In this document: positions 45,796-54,904 of the stretch, piece after piece | Layout: the number at the start of each line of letters is the position of its first letter | Position numbering within the stretch: position 1 is the first letter of the stretch | Assembly: GCF_003609575.1 (NCBI RefSeq) | Contig: NZ_MBTA01000023.1 | Coordinates: 293,621 to 357,620, forward strand | Length of the DNA: 64,000 nt | Direction: 5' to 3' | Source of the DNA: Pelobium manganitolerans | GTDB taxonomy: Bacteria > Bacteroidota > Bacteroidia > Sphingobacteriales > Sphingobacteriaceae | Made by a program: the position numbers and the translations under genes | Notes under the pieces: model-generated | Databases searched by the model: none | What the model saw: the letters and a program-made list of their open reading frames with translations, nothing else | What the model was told of the DNA's origin: nothing

Positions 45796-45841
45796 TTTAA
45801 ATCTTGACACAGTTCAGGTTACACTCCCCCAATATTATTTG

Positions 45842-45849
45842 TAACTTTG
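45842..45849 (+). promoter_or_regulatory. -7 promoter element of the copper module's first gene
   Basis: TAACTTTG matches TAnnTTTG; a TTAC at 45819-45822 lies 19 nt upstream in the -33 position. It ends 5 nt before the proposed TTG start at 45855, so the mRNA would be leaderless or nearly so. Confidence 0.45.
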
Positions 45850-45854
45850 TAGCG

Positions 45855-46241
45855 TTGAAAAATTTGAAAATACATATAAGCATTTTATTACTTTTCTTTT
45901 TGGGTTTCTTCCTGATGCCCAATCAGAGTTATGCTTGTTCCAAAAAATCAACACAAACCGAGCAGTCTTCCTGCTCAAAAGATAAATCCAAAAAATCAAA
46001 ACACAGCAGTTGCAAGGGTAAATCCTGCAAAAAACGCAAAGATAGCAACGGTTGCGGGGGTAATTGTAAACATAGCTCTTGCAGGTGCGCTGCCTCAACA
46101 ACTTCTTTAAGTTTACCCCTTGTAATTGAATTCAAAGCAAAAAATCCACTTGCAGCAGGCAAAAAGAAAAAATTCGGTTTCAAAGAAGCCTATTATTCTT
46201 CGGGCTTTTTCTCTATTTGGCTACCGCCTAAAATAAGCTAA
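45855..46241 (+). CDS. Small secreted Cys/Lys-rich protein (DUF6660-like paralogue)
   Basis: About 128 residues from a TTG start at 45855, chosen because the promoter motif lies just before it and the signal peptide begins there (KNLKIHISILLLFFLGFFL). The mature part is Cys/Lys-rich (CSKDKSKKSKHSSCKGKSC, NGCGGNCKHSSCRC) and ends FFSIWLPPKIS. The end and the Cys-cluster-STT-SL pattern match the protein at 37071, so the two small proteins are related and each heads a metal module. A periplasmic metal-binding or sensing role is inferred. Confidence 0.55.
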   Translation: MKNLKIHISILLLFFLGFFLMPNQSYACSKKSTQTEQSSCSKDKSKKSKHSSCKGKSCKKRKDSNGCGGNCKHSSCRCAASTTSLSLPLVIEFKAKNPLAAGKKKKFGFKEAYYSSGFFSIWLPPKIS

Positions 46242-46274
46242 AACCATGGCTTAATAGCCATAGGTGTGTCTTGT

Positions 46275-46362
46275 CAAAAGCTGTTCCAGCTTTTGGAAAT
46301 CCCCTATTTATAGCAATTATTTAGAATTTCAAACAGAAATGGGTTTGCTAATGCCCCATTTC
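46275..46362 (+). promoter_or_regulatory. Two perfect hairpins upstream of the HMA/DUF3347 gene
   Basis: CAAAAGCT-n5-AGCTTTTG (46275-46295) and GAAATGGG-n11-CCCATTTC (46336-46362) occupy the 137-bp gap before 46379. Neither has a T-run, so they may be mRNA-stability or regulator sites rather than terminators. Confidence 0.4.
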
Positions 46363-46378
46363 CTAAAATGTAATTATT

Positions 46379-47260
46379 ATGAAATCATTATCAAGAATAG
46401 TGATGGTAATCGCTGTATTACTATCATCAATAAACAGCTTCGCACAGATAAAAAATGCGAATACAGAAACCGTAAAAATTTATGGTAATTGCGGTATATG
46501 CAAAACCACTATCGAAAAAGCAGGTAACGTAAAAAAGGTAGCCAGTGTGGATTGGAACAAAGATACCAAGATGGCTACGCTCACTTATGACGGCAACAAA
46601 ACAAATCAGGACGAAATCCTAAAACGTATCGCTTTGGCTGGTTATGACAGTGAGAAGTTCCGTGCGCCGGATGATGTATATGCGAAACTGGCTGGCTGTT
46701 GCCAGTATGACAGACCTATTAAGACGGTTGCCAAAAACAAAGAGGCAGGAATGGATATGAACGCGGGACATGGCAATCACAACCATAGCGAAAAGACAAC
46801 ACCCGTCAAAAAGGATGCAGCGCAAAACCAATCGCAGTTAAATTCTGTATTTGACGGCTACTTTTCCGTGAAAGATGCTTTGATAAAAACCGATGCGGCG
46901 ACCGCATCCGCCAAAGCCCTTGAGTTGGCATCCGCCATCAAAGCAGTCGATATGAACAAGCTATCGGCAGAAGAACATACCCTTTGGATGAACATAGTGA
47001 AAGACTTGAAGGCAAATGTCGAGAAGATTTCCACTTCCAAAGATGTTGCAAAACAACGAGAAACATTCGCTGTGCTTTCCAAAAATATGTACGAATTAGC
47101 TAAGGCATCAAAACACGAAACGCCTGTGTACTATCAGCATTGCCCCATGTACAATAATGGAAAAGGAGCCAATTGGCTAAGTAAGGATAATGCTATCAAA
47201 AATCCCTATTACGGTTCGCAAATGCTTACCTGCGGCAGTACGGTTGAAACCATTAAATAA
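46379..47260 (+). CDS. Periplasmic HMA-domain / DUF3347 protein
   Basis: A 293-residue exported protein. The signal ends SINSFAQ. An HMA copper-binding fold follows (VKIYGNCGICKTTIEKAGNV, Cys pair in GNCGIC), then a Met/His-rich linker (GMDMNAGHGNHNHSE) and a DUF3347 domain (about 155-290) containing YYQHCPMYNNGKGANWLS and NPYYGSQMLTCG. DUF3347 proteins accompany CusA systems in Bacteroidota and probably ferry or buffer Cu in the periplasm. A DUF3347-only lipoprotein follows at 49721. Confidence 0.85.
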   Translation: MKSLSRIVMVIAVLLSSINSFAQIKNANTETVKIYGNCGICKTTIEKAGNVKKVASVDWNKDTKMATLTYDGNKTNQDEILKRIALAGYDSEKFRAPDDVYAKLAGCCQYDRPIKTVAKNKEAGMDMNAGHGNHNHSEKTTPVKKDAAQNQSQLNSVFDGYFSVKDALIKTDAATASAKALELASAIKAVDMNKLSAEEHTLWMNIVKDLKANVEKISTSKDVAKQRETFAVLSKNMYELAKASKHETPVYYQHCPMYNNGKGANWLSKDNAIKNPYYGSQMLTCGSTVETIK

Positions 47261-47274
47261 CAGGTTTGAAAGCT

Positions 47275-47586
47275 ATGGTACAGTACAATGATATGTTGCA
47301 GGCTCTTAGAGACCTAAGACAACGTGGGTACAATATGGACTTTAGTCTTTTGCCGGATTGCGTGTACTGCGCATCAAAGAGCCTTAGACTAAAGCCGGAG
47401 GATTTTACGGTGGCAGAAACACATCGGTTTGAAAGCCTCGATAGCAGCCCGGACAATAATCCCGTGATCTATGCCATCTCATCCAATGACGGCAAGAACA
47501 AAGGGGTTCTTGTTGATGCCTATGGTACTTATGCAGAAGAAATGACCTTTGAGATGGCAAAAAGATTAAACACAGATAACTTTTAA
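47275..47586 (+). CDS. Small conserved protein of unknown function
   Basis: A 103-residue soluble protein from ATG 47275, 14 bp after the preceding gene. It has YNDMLQALRDLRQRGYNMDF, a short CVYCASKSLRLKPEDF segment and a C-terminal GVLVDAYGTYAEEMTFEM. I know similar Bacteroidota proteins, often mislabelled phosphoribosylpyrophosphate synthetase, but there is no PRPP-synthetase motif. Its CxxC and its place in a copper operon hint at a metal-linked role; this is inference. Confidence 0.6.
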   Translation: MVQYNDMLQALRDLRQRGYNMDFSLLPDCVYCASKSLRLKPEDFTVAETHRFESLDSSPDNNPVIYAISSNDGKNKGVLVDAYGTYAEEMTFEMAKRLNTDNF

Positions 47587-47597
47587 AACCTTTGTGT

Positions 47598-49718
47598 ATG
47601 AAAAAATATACCTGTCCGATGCACTTGCAAGTGATTAAGGACGAACCGGGAAAATGTCCGCTTTGCGGAATGGATTTAGTGCCAATGGGTGGAGCAAAGA
47701 AAGGAACGCATAGCCACCACGACCATAAAGAACATTCTTCACATAGCCATCATTCAGAAAATGGTTACGACAAACACGAAGGTCATCGTACAAATGATTT
47801 TCTGAAACGCTTTTGGGTAAGCTTAATCATCACTGCCCCTATCTTGCTTTTATCCCACATGATACAGGAATGGCTCGGTTTTACCATTGCTTTTACGGGA
47901 GACAAATATATATTGCTGGCATTGGGAACTATCATTTACCTCTATGGCGGAATGCCTTTCCTGAAAGGAATGGTAGGCGAAATAAAAGCCAAAGCCATCG
48001 GGATGATGACCTTGGTAGCTATCGCCATTTCGGTTGCCTATATCTATTCGGTAGCTGTTGTTTTTGGATTGCCCGGTATGGATTTCTTTTGGGAACTGGC
48101 AACCCTTATCGTAATCATGCTTTTGGGGCATTGGTTGGAAATGCGTTCTACAATGGCAGCTTCAAAAGCCTTGCAGTCATTAGTCGCCCTATTGCCAAAT
48201 GATGTAACAGTAGAACGAAATGGAGAAGCCATAAAAATAAAACTCGAAGAACTGAAAAACGGTGAAACCATTATCATCAAACCGGGTGAAAAAATTCCTG
48301 CCGATGGATTGGTTATTGAGGGCGTTTCTTATGTAAACGAAAGTATGCTTACCGGGGAAAGTGTTCCCGTAAAAAAAGAAGCGGATGGAAAAGTAATTGC
48401 AGGTTCCATCAATGGCGAAGGAGCATTGCGAGTTACTGCAACCGGAGTGGGCAAAGACAGTTACCTCAATAAAGTAATCAATTTGGTTCAGGATGCACAG
48501 GCAGCAAAATCCAATACACAAAACCTTGCCGATAAAGTAGCCAAATGGCTTACTTATACTGCCATTGCCGTGGGTGTAGCTACTTTTATTTATTGGTTTA
48601 GCAGTAGCGGGGATATTGCTTTTTCATTGGAAAGAATGGTGACCGTAATGGTTACGGCTTGTCCTCATGCTTTAGGCGTGGCTATTCCGTTGGTGGTTGC
48701 TATTTCAACCACGCTTTCAGCTACCAATGGTTTGCTCATTCGTAACCGTACCGCTTTTGAAACCACCCGGAAATTATCCACCATCATTTTCGATAAGACA
48801 GGAACACTTACCAAAGGTTCTCACGCAGTAGAAAAGGTTATTCCATTAACCGACAAATATTCTGCCGATGAAATGATACAGTATGCCGCAGCCGTGCAGC
48901 AATATTCCGAACACCATATTGCAAAAGGCATTCTGAAAACCTTAAAAGAAAGAAACCTTGAATTGTGGAAGTCGGAGAACTTTGGCTATATGGCAGGCAT
49001 CGGTGTAAAAGCAGTTGTAAACGGAAAGGAAGTGGTAGCGGCTGGCCCTAATTATTTCAAGCAGAACAATCTTACAGAGCCTGAAACTCCAAAAGAAATC
49101 AATCAAAATATTGAAACCGTTAATTATGTTTTTATTGAAGGTGAAGTAATTGGCATCATCACGTTGGCTGACAGTATCCGTGAAGGTTCTCGACAAGCTA
49201 TTGACGAATTGAGAAAAATGAACATCAAATCAATTTTGCTCACAGGCGACAATGAAAAAATTGCAGCAGCGGTATCTAAAGAGTTAGGAATGGACGGTTA
49301 TATCGCCAATGTATTGCCTCACGAAAAGCAGGAAAAAGTAAAGGAGTATCAAGCGAAAGGAGAGATTGTAGCGATGACTGGTGATGGCGTGAATGATGCA
49401 CCTGCATTGGCACAGGCTGACGTTGGAATTGCCGTAGGTTCAGGAACGGATGTAGCTGCCGAAACAGCCGATATTATTCTGGTAAACAGCGACCCCAGGG
49501 ATGTAGTCAAGCTGATTGATTTTGGCAAACGAACGTATAAAAAGATGGTTCAAAATCTCCTTTGGGCAGTTGGCTATAATGTGATTGCCATTCCGCTTGC
49601 CGCAGGTGTGCTGTATCCCAATTTTGTTCTAAGCCCTGCGATGGGTGCGGTACTAATGAGCGTAAGTACCATTGTAGTAGCTATTAATGCAAGTTTTTTA
49701 AAAATCAAAAATAAATAA
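47598..49718 (+). CDS. copB: CopB-type copper P1B-ATPase (CPH)
   Basis: A 706-residue ATPase. The N-terminal heavy-metal-binding domain (KKYTCPMHLQVIKDEPGKCP, LCGMDLVPM) is followed by a His-rich stretch (HSHHDHKEHSSHSHHSENG, residues 37-55). The metal-site motif is VTACPHALGVAIP (CPH, P1B-3 class, linked to Cu(II)/Ag(I)), with LTGES and phosphorylation site DKTGTLTKG. The usual SEHP motif reads SEHHIAKGI. It exports copper from cytosol to periplasm. ATG 47598 is preferred over an in-frame TTG two codons upstream. Confidence 0.88.
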   Translation: MKKYTCPMHLQVIKDEPGKCPLCGMDLVPMGGAKKGTHSHHDHKEHSSHSHHSENGYDKHEGHRTNDFLKRFWVSLIITAPILLLSHMIQEWLGFTIAFTGDKYILLALGTIIYLYGGMPFLKGMVGEIKAKAIGMMTLVAIAISVAYIYSVAVVFGLPGMDFFWELATLIVIMLLGHWLEMRSTMAASKALQSLVALLPNDVTVERNGEAIKIKLEELKNGETIIIKPGEKIPADGLVIEGVSYVNESMLTGESVPVKKEADGKVIAGSINGEGALRVTATGVGKDSYLNKVINLVQDAQAAKSNTQNLADKVAKWLTYTAIAVGVATFIYWFSSSGDIAFSLERMVTVMVTACPHALGVAIPLVVAISTTLSATNGLLIRNRTAFETTRKLSTIIFDKTGTLTKGSHAVEKVIPLTDKYSADEMIQYAAAVQQYSEHHIAKGILKTLKERNLELWKSENFGYMAGIGVKAVVNGKEVVAAGPNYFKQNNLTEPETPKEINQNIETVNYVFIEGEVIGIITLADSIREGSRQAIDELRKMNIKSILLTGDNEKIAAAVSKELGMDGYIANVLPHEKQEKVKEYQAKGEIVAMTGDGVNDAPALAQADVGIAVGSGTDVAAETADIILVNSDPRDVVKLIDFGKRTYKKMVQNLLWAVGYNVIAIPLAAGVLYPNFVLSPAMGAVLMSVSTIVVAINASFLKIKNK

Positions 49719-49720
49719 AA

Positions 49721-50380
49721 ATGAAAAATATAACATTATCAATTGTTGCTGTTATCATGGCAATTATAACAATATCATGCAACCAGGCATCGAACAAAAA
49801 CCAGCAGTCTTCAAACGATACTGCTGTTGTTTCAGAAGAACAGCCCTCCTCTCGACCAAAAGACGATGATACGGTAGCGGCCTCCATCGTTAGCGAAACA
49901 TCAAGCGGTCAGGATGCAAAAGCAACAGGAAAAGAAGAAGCAAAAAACTTTTCTATTGCGCCCATAGTTAACGATTATCTGTCATTAAAGAACGCCCTTG
50001 TTTCAGACGATGATAAAGCTGCCGCGAGTGCAGGCAGAAAGCTGTTAGCTACCTTGAATAAAATGGACATGAATGCTGTTCCTGCCGATAAGCACAAAAA
50101 ATACATGGACATAACAGAAGATGCAAAAGAACATGCAGAACATATTGATAAAAATGTCGGCAACATCCTTCACCAACGGGAACATTTGGCAATGCTTAGC
50201 GAAGATTTGAAAGACCTGATTAGTTTGTTCGGTACATCAAAACCGATGTATAAGGTATTCTGCCCAATGTTTAATGACAACAAAGGAGCCTTCTGGCTTA
50301 GCGATTCACGTGAGGTAAAAAATCCTTATTACGGTAAAGAAATGTTGTCCTGTGGCGAGGTTAAGGAAGAAATAAAGTAA
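49721..50380 (+). CDS. DUF3347 lipoprotein
   Basis: A 219-residue protein. The lipoprotein signal ends ITISC (Cys20), a Ser/Asp/Glu-rich linker runs to about residue 75, and DUF3347 occupies about 80-215 with MYKVFCPMFNDNKGAFWLS and NPYYGKEMLSCGEV. The Cys/Met pattern equals that of the 46379 protein, which makes the two paralogous periplasmic metal carriers. It starts 2 bp after the ATPase and 13 bp before the split CusA gene, so it is in the same operon. Confidence 0.85.
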   Translation: MKNITLSIVAVIMAIITISCNQASNKNQQSSNDTAVVSEEQPSSRPKDDDTVAASIVSETSSGQDAKATGKEEAKNFSIAPIVNDYLSLKNALVSDDDKAAASAGRKLLATLNKMDMNAVPADKHKKYMDITEDAKEHAEHIDKNVGNILHQREHLAMLSEDLKDLISLFGTSKPMYKVFCPMFNDNKGAFWLSDSREVKNPYYGKEMLSCGEVKEEIK

Positions 50381-50393
50381 AACCGTACAGACC

Positions 50394-51677
50394 ATGATTC
50401 AAAATTTAATCAAACTCTCCCTCCACAACAGGTATTTCGTTTTGCTGATTGCAATCGGCCTTTTTATCTGGGGTATTTTTGCGGTAAGGGACAATCCCAT
50501 CGATGCCATCCCCGATCTGAGTGAGAACCAGGTCATCGTTTTTACGGAGTGGATGGGCAGAAGCCCACAGATTATTGAAGACCAGGTCACTTTCCCACTG
50601 GTCAGCAACCTTCAGGGTATTCCGAAAATTAAGAATATCCGGGCCTCTTCCATGTTTGGGATGAGCTTCGTGTATGTTATTTTCGAAGATAACGTGGACA
50701 TTTATTGGGCCAGAACCCGCGTAATGGAACGCCTCAATTATGCGCAGCGCTTATTGCCACAGGACGTAACACCTACTCTCGGACCGGATGGAACAGGCGT
50801 TGGCCACGTTTTCTGGTACCATTTCGATGCACCCAAAATGGATTTGGGCGATCAGCGCGCCCTTCAGGACTGGTATGTGAAATTTGCTCTGCAGACGGTT
50901 CCCGGTGTGGCGGAAGTGGCCTCCTTTGGCGGTTTCGAAAAACAGTACCAACTCGTTGTAGATCCTGTAAAACTGCAGTACTATAATGTCTCCCTGATGG
51001 ATGTGATGAACAAAGTGAAAACCAACAATAATGATGTGGGCGGACGAAAGTTTGAGATGGCCGATATGGCCTACATTATTCGTGGCTTGGGCTACATCAA
51101 GAACGTAGCCGATGTTGAGGAAATTGCTTTGGGAAATTACAACGGTATTCCCGTACGTGTGAAAGATATTGGCTCTGTACAGATGGGTGGAGATCTTCGG
51201 CTGGGTATTTTTGATGCAGACGGTGAAGGCGAAGTCGTGGGCGGTATCGTGGTGGCGCGGTATGGCGAAAATGCAGATAAGGTCATCAACGATGTGAAAG
51301 AGAAAATGAAGGACGTTGAAAAAGGTCTGCCGGAGGGTGTCACTTTCAAAACATCATACGACCGCAGTACCCTTATTGAAGGGGCAATCGACAATATCAA
51401 AACCAAGCTGATCGAAGAAATCATCGTGGTAGCCATTATTGTTATTCTGTTTCTCTTCCACTGGCGAAGTGCATTCAGCATCATTATTCAGATACCGGTC
51501 ACCATTGCCATCAGCTTTATTCTGCTCAATGCGTTTGGACTTTCTTCCAATATTATGTCGCTTACCGGAATTGCGCTGGCAATCGGGGTGATTGTAGATA
51601 ACGGAATTATCATGTCTGAAAATGCGTATAAAAATCTCTCCGATTGGCAGAACCATCAACAAAATAAAAATCCATAA
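50394..51677 (+). CDS. cusA: CusA-type RND pump, N-terminal half (split gene)
   Basis: A 427-residue protein covering RND helices 1-4 and the first porter domain: NPIDAIPDLSENQVIVFTEW, WARTRVMERLN, and IALAIGVIVDNGIIMSENAY with the conserved Asp. It ends NHQQNKNP in the loop after TM4. CusA family members are about 1040 residues. The rest follows as a second ORF 2 bp later in another frame. Codon usage is richer in GC than in the ATPase upstream, pointing to a different donor for this stretch. Confidence 0.85.
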   Translation: MIQNLIKLSLHNRYFVLLIAIGLFIWGIFAVRDNPIDAIPDLSENQVIVFTEWMGRSPQIIEDQVTFPLVSNLQGIPKIKNIRASSMFGMSFVYVIFEDNVDIYWARTRVMERLNYAQRLLPQDVTPTLGPDGTGVGHVFWYHFDAPKMDLGDQRALQDWYVKFALQTVPGVAEVASFGGFEKQYQLVVDPVKLQYYNVSLMDVMNKVKTNNNDVGGRKFEMADMAYIIRGLGYIKNVADVEEIALGNYNGIPVRVKDIGSVQMGGDLRLGIFDADGEGEVVGGIVVARYGENADKVINDVKEKMKDVEKGLPEGVTFKTSYDRSTLIEGAIDNIKTKLIEEIIVVAIIVILFLFHWRSAFSIIIQIPVTIAISFILLNAFGLSSNIMSLTGIALAIGVIVDNGIIMSENAYKNLSDWQNHQQNKNP

Positions 51678-51679
51678 CA

Positions 51680-53638
51680 ATGAAGACTAACTGGTTTAAA
51701 AATATATTCAGAAAAAAAGATAAGGAGAAAGACGGTTATGTTAAGATTCCCGAAGACATTCGGATGAAGATTATCGAAAAATCATCCTTACAGGTATCCC
51801 GAGGCGTATTCTTTTCTACGGTGATCATCGTGGTTTCTTTTCTCCCAGTGTTTATGCTCACCGGCCAAGAAGGCAAACTTTTCCACCCGCTGGCATTCAC
51901 CAAAACTTTCATCCTGATCGTGGATGCCATTCTGGTACTTACCCTTGCACCGGTGCTCATCTCCTTTTTCATGAAGGGAAAATTTAAAGATGACAATAAA
52001 AACCCAATAAACAGGGGCTTGGAACGTGTGTACGAGCCGCTGATCAGATGGTGCATGAAATGGAAAAAAACGACGCTCGGCATTAATATTTTAGCCCTGC
52101 TCATCAGTATTCCAATGATTATGAGCCTGGGGCGCGAGTTTATGCCACCTCTGGATGAAGGATCCCTGCTCTTCATGCCGGTCACGTTGCCTGATATTTC
52201 AAACTCCGAGGCCAAAAGATTACTCCAGGTACAGGATAAAATCATTAAAGGAGTTCCGGAAGTGGATCATGTCTTGGGAAAAGCCGGAAGAGCCAACACC
52301 GCGACGGATAATTCACCCATTTCCATGATTGAAACCATAATTCTGCTGAAACCCCAGAACGAATGGCGCGACGGCTTGACAAAAGATGATCTCATTAATG
52401 AATTAAATGCTAAGCTGCAGATTCCCGGCGTAACCAATGGCTGGACCATGCCGATTTCAAACCGGATCAATATGCTTTCGACAGGGATTAGAACGGATGT
52501 CGGGGTGAAAGTATATGGACAGAATCTGGACAGTATTGCCGTCCTTTCCGAAAAAATAAAAAAGGAACTCACAGGAATTGAAGGAATTAAGGACATGTAT
52601 GTAGAACCAATTACAGGCGGAAAATATGTGGATATTGAAGTGAAACGCAAAGAAATTGGAAGATATGGTTTAAGTGTGGATGATGTTAATGCCGTTGTGG
52701 AAAGTGCCCTTGGCGGAATGAAACTCACCACCACCGTTGAAGGCCGGCAGCGCTTTTCGGTAAACGCTAGGTACGGCCAGGATTTCAGGAATAATCTGGA
52801 GTCACTGAGAAGACTGCCCATGCAGACCATGGAATTTGGTTCCATCCCGCTGAGTGCGGTGGCGGACATCCGCCTTACCGAAGGTCCCCCGATGATCAAT
52901 TCTGAGAACGCAATGTTGCGCGGAACCGTTCTGTTCAACGTGCGTGACCGGGATTTAGGAAGCACCGTAGAAGAAGCCCAAGAAAAACTCAACAGTATGG
53001 TCACGAAAATGCCCAAAGGTTATTTCGTGGAATGGAGCGGCCAGTATGAAAACCTGATTCGGGGCGAGCAGACCTTAAAGATGATTATGCCCTTGGTATT
53101 AATCGTGATTTTCCTTTCGATGTATTTTGCGTTCAATTCTTACCGAGAAGCTTTCTTTAATCTCATCAGTATTCCGTTTGCCCTGATTGGCGGTGTTTTC
53201 ATGATTTCGATTTGGGGAGTGAATCTCTCTGTAGCCGTAGCCGTAGGATTTATTGCGCTGTTCGGACTTGCAGTGGAAACGGGAATCGTGATGGTTATTT
53301 ACTTGAATGATGCCATGATTCAGCTTACTACGAAGAACGGCAACTCACGGGAGACCATTACCAATGAAGAACTTCGTGAATATGTCATCCATGGTGCAGC
53401 GAAAAGATTAAGGCCTAAAATTATGACGGTTTGCGTGACCCTCTTCGGACTCGTTCCCATCCTGTGGAGCCACGGTGTGGGAAGTGACATGATGAAACCA
53501 ATCGTATTGCCGATGGTCGGTGGTGTTTTCACTTCGGCCATTCACATCCTTTTGGTAACACCCATTATCTTTTATATGCAGAAAGAGTGGGAACTGAACA
53601 AACTGGGTAAAATTGATGTATTGGACGCTTCCCATTAA
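51680..53638 (+). CDS. cusA: CusA-type RND pump, C-terminal part (split gene)
   Basis: A 652-residue continuation of the Cu/Ag RND pump. A charged linker (KTNWFKNIFRKKDKEKDG) precedes SRGVFFSTVIIVVSFLPVF (TM5), the second porter domain with methionine-rich AREFMPPLDEGSLLFM-like region and NRINMLSTGIRTDVGVKVYG, then TM7-12 and FIALFGLAVETGIVMVIYL. The ATG lies 2 bp after the first ORF's stop, allowing coupled re-initiation. Either the pump works as two chains joined at a cytosolic loop, or a single-base indel broke a once continuous gene. Confidence 0.85.
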   Translation: MKTNWFKNIFRKKDKEKDGYVKIPEDIRMKIIEKSSLQVSRGVFFSTVIIVVSFLPVFMLTGQEGKLFHPLAFTKTFILIVDAILVLTLAPVLISFFMKGKFKDDNKNPINRGLERVYEPLIRWCMKWKKTTLGINILALLISIPMIMSLGREFMPPLDEGSLLFMPVTLPDISNSEAKRLLQVQDKIIKGVPEVDHVLGKAGRANTATDNSPISMIETIILLKPQNEWRDGLTKDDLINELNAKLQIPGVTNGWTMPISNRINMLSTGIRTDVGVKVYGQNLDSIAVLSEKIKKELTGIEGIKDMYVEPITGGKYVDIEVKRKEIGRYGLSVDDVNAVVESALGGMKLTTTVEGRQRFSVNARYGQDFRNNLESLRRLPMQTMEFGSIPLSAVADIRLTEGPPMINSENAMLRGTVLFNVRDRDLGSTVEEAQEKLNSMVTKMPKGYFVEWSGQYENLIRGEQTLKMIMPLVLIVIFLSMYFAFNSYREAFFNLISIPFALIGGVFMISIWGVNLSVAVAVGFIALFGLAVETGIVMVIYLNDAMIQLTTKNGNSRETITNEELREYVIHGAAKRLRPKIMTVCVTLFGLVPILWSHGVGSDMMKPIVLPMVGGVFTSAIHILLVTPIIFYMQKEWELNKLGKIDVLDASH

Positions 53639-53656
53639 TCCAAAAATTGATTAAAA

Positions 53657-54904
53657 ATGAAAAAATTCATAATAACAGGAGCGCTTGCGTTGCTTTACAC
53701 TACCGGTTATGCCCAGCAAATGTCTCTGTCTGCAGTAATGGACAGTATTGCAGCCAACCATCCGGTGGTAAAAATGTACAATGCCGAAATCCGGTCGATG
53801 GATGCCGCTGCCAAAGGAGCAAGAAGTTGGATGGCACCTACGGTTGGAGCCGGGTTTTTTATGACGCCCTATAATGCGAAACTCTGGCAGCGCGATGGCG
53901 ATATGCTCGGCATGGGTTCCGCCGCAGTTTCTGTGGAACAGATGTTTCCCAACAAAAAGAAACTCGATGCCAACGAAGATCTGATGAAGGCAATGTCTTC
54001 CGTAGAGAAGGAAAAACTCTTTGCTGCCCTCAACGAAAACTTCCAGGATGCCAAAAAACTGTATTACAGTTCCGTCGTCTTGGATAAAAAGCTGAAGGTC
54101 GTGAAGGAAAACGAAAAGATGCTGGACTTTATGATCAGAAATGCTGAAATCAGGTATAAAAACGGACTTGCCAAAATATCGGCCTATTACAAAGCAAAAG
54201 CAGCGCTTGGAAGTTCCAAAAACATGCAGCTCATGTATGAGAATGACCTCCGCGTCAACCGCATCCGCCTCAATGCCCTAATGGGAAGAGATGCGCTTTC
54301 CCCTTTGGAAATACAGCCTGAATACAATTTAAATGACTATTCCCTCGAGACTTTTGGTCAGGATTTATTTTATCAAAACAGAAGTGACCTTCGCGGCATC
54401 GACAGGGAAATCAATATTGCCAAACTGAAACAGGATCTCGAAAAACAGAATCTAAAGCCGGAATTCGGCGTCAGGTTCGAAAACATGTTCGGTTTTGGTG
54501 GCCAACCGATGCAGTTTTCACTTATGCTCATGGCAAAGCTGCCTTTCGTTTCCTGGGCTTCAGGCATGAATAAAGCCAATATTAAAAGCCTGAAACTGAA
54601 AGAAGAAGCCCTTCAGGCACAGAAAAAAATGATGGTGAACGAATACAGTGGAATGGCCTACGGAATGCGCAATGAACTGGACTTGAATAAAAATCAGCTC
54701 AAACTCTATGAAGACACCATCATTCCCGCGTTAAAAAACAACTACAAATCCATGCAGTTGGGCTACGAACAGAATACGGAAGAACTCTTTATGTTGTACG
54801 ATGCCTGGGAACAACTGAATATGGCTCAGTTGGAATATTTCGAAATCCTTACCAAAGCACTGCAGACGCAAACTGAAATTGACCGTTTAATTGAAAGAAG
54901 ATGA
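53657..54904 (+). CDS. TolC family outer-membrane efflux protein
   Basis: A 415-residue protein. A signal peptide ends TTGYAQQ, then two helical-hairpin repeats typical of TolC/CusC (MDAAAKGARSWMAPTVGAGF; KLKQDLEKQNLKPEFGVRFE). It forms the outer-membrane duct for the split CusA pump. Its TGA overlaps the ATG of the adaptor gene (ATGA), implying translational coupling. It is 18 bp after cusA. Confidence 0.88.
   Translation: MKKFIITGALALLYTTGYAQQMSLSAVMDSIAANHPVVKMYNAEIRSMDAAAKGARSWMAPTVGAGFFMTPYNAKLWQRDGDMLGMGSAAVSVEQMFPNKKKLDANEDLMKAMSSVEKEKLFAALNENFQDAKKLYYSSVVLDKKLKVVKENEKMLDFMIRNAEIRYKNGLAKISAYYKAKAALGSSKNMQLMYENDLRVNRIRLNALMGRDALSPLEIQPEYNLNDYSLETFGQDLFYQNRSDLRGIDREINIAKLKQDLEKQNLKPEFGVRFENMFGFGGQPMQFSLMLMAKLPFVSWASGMNKANIKSLKLKEEALQAQKKMMVNEYSGMAYGMRNELDLNKNQLKLYEDTIIPALKNNYKSMQLGYEQNTEELFMLYDAWEQLNMAQLEYFEILTKALQTQTEIDRLIERR

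Noticed and set aside
47275..47586. Phosphoribosylpyrophosphate synthetase annotation
   Set aside because: The protein has about 103 residues and lacks the PRPP-synthetase catalytic and PRPP-binding motifs.
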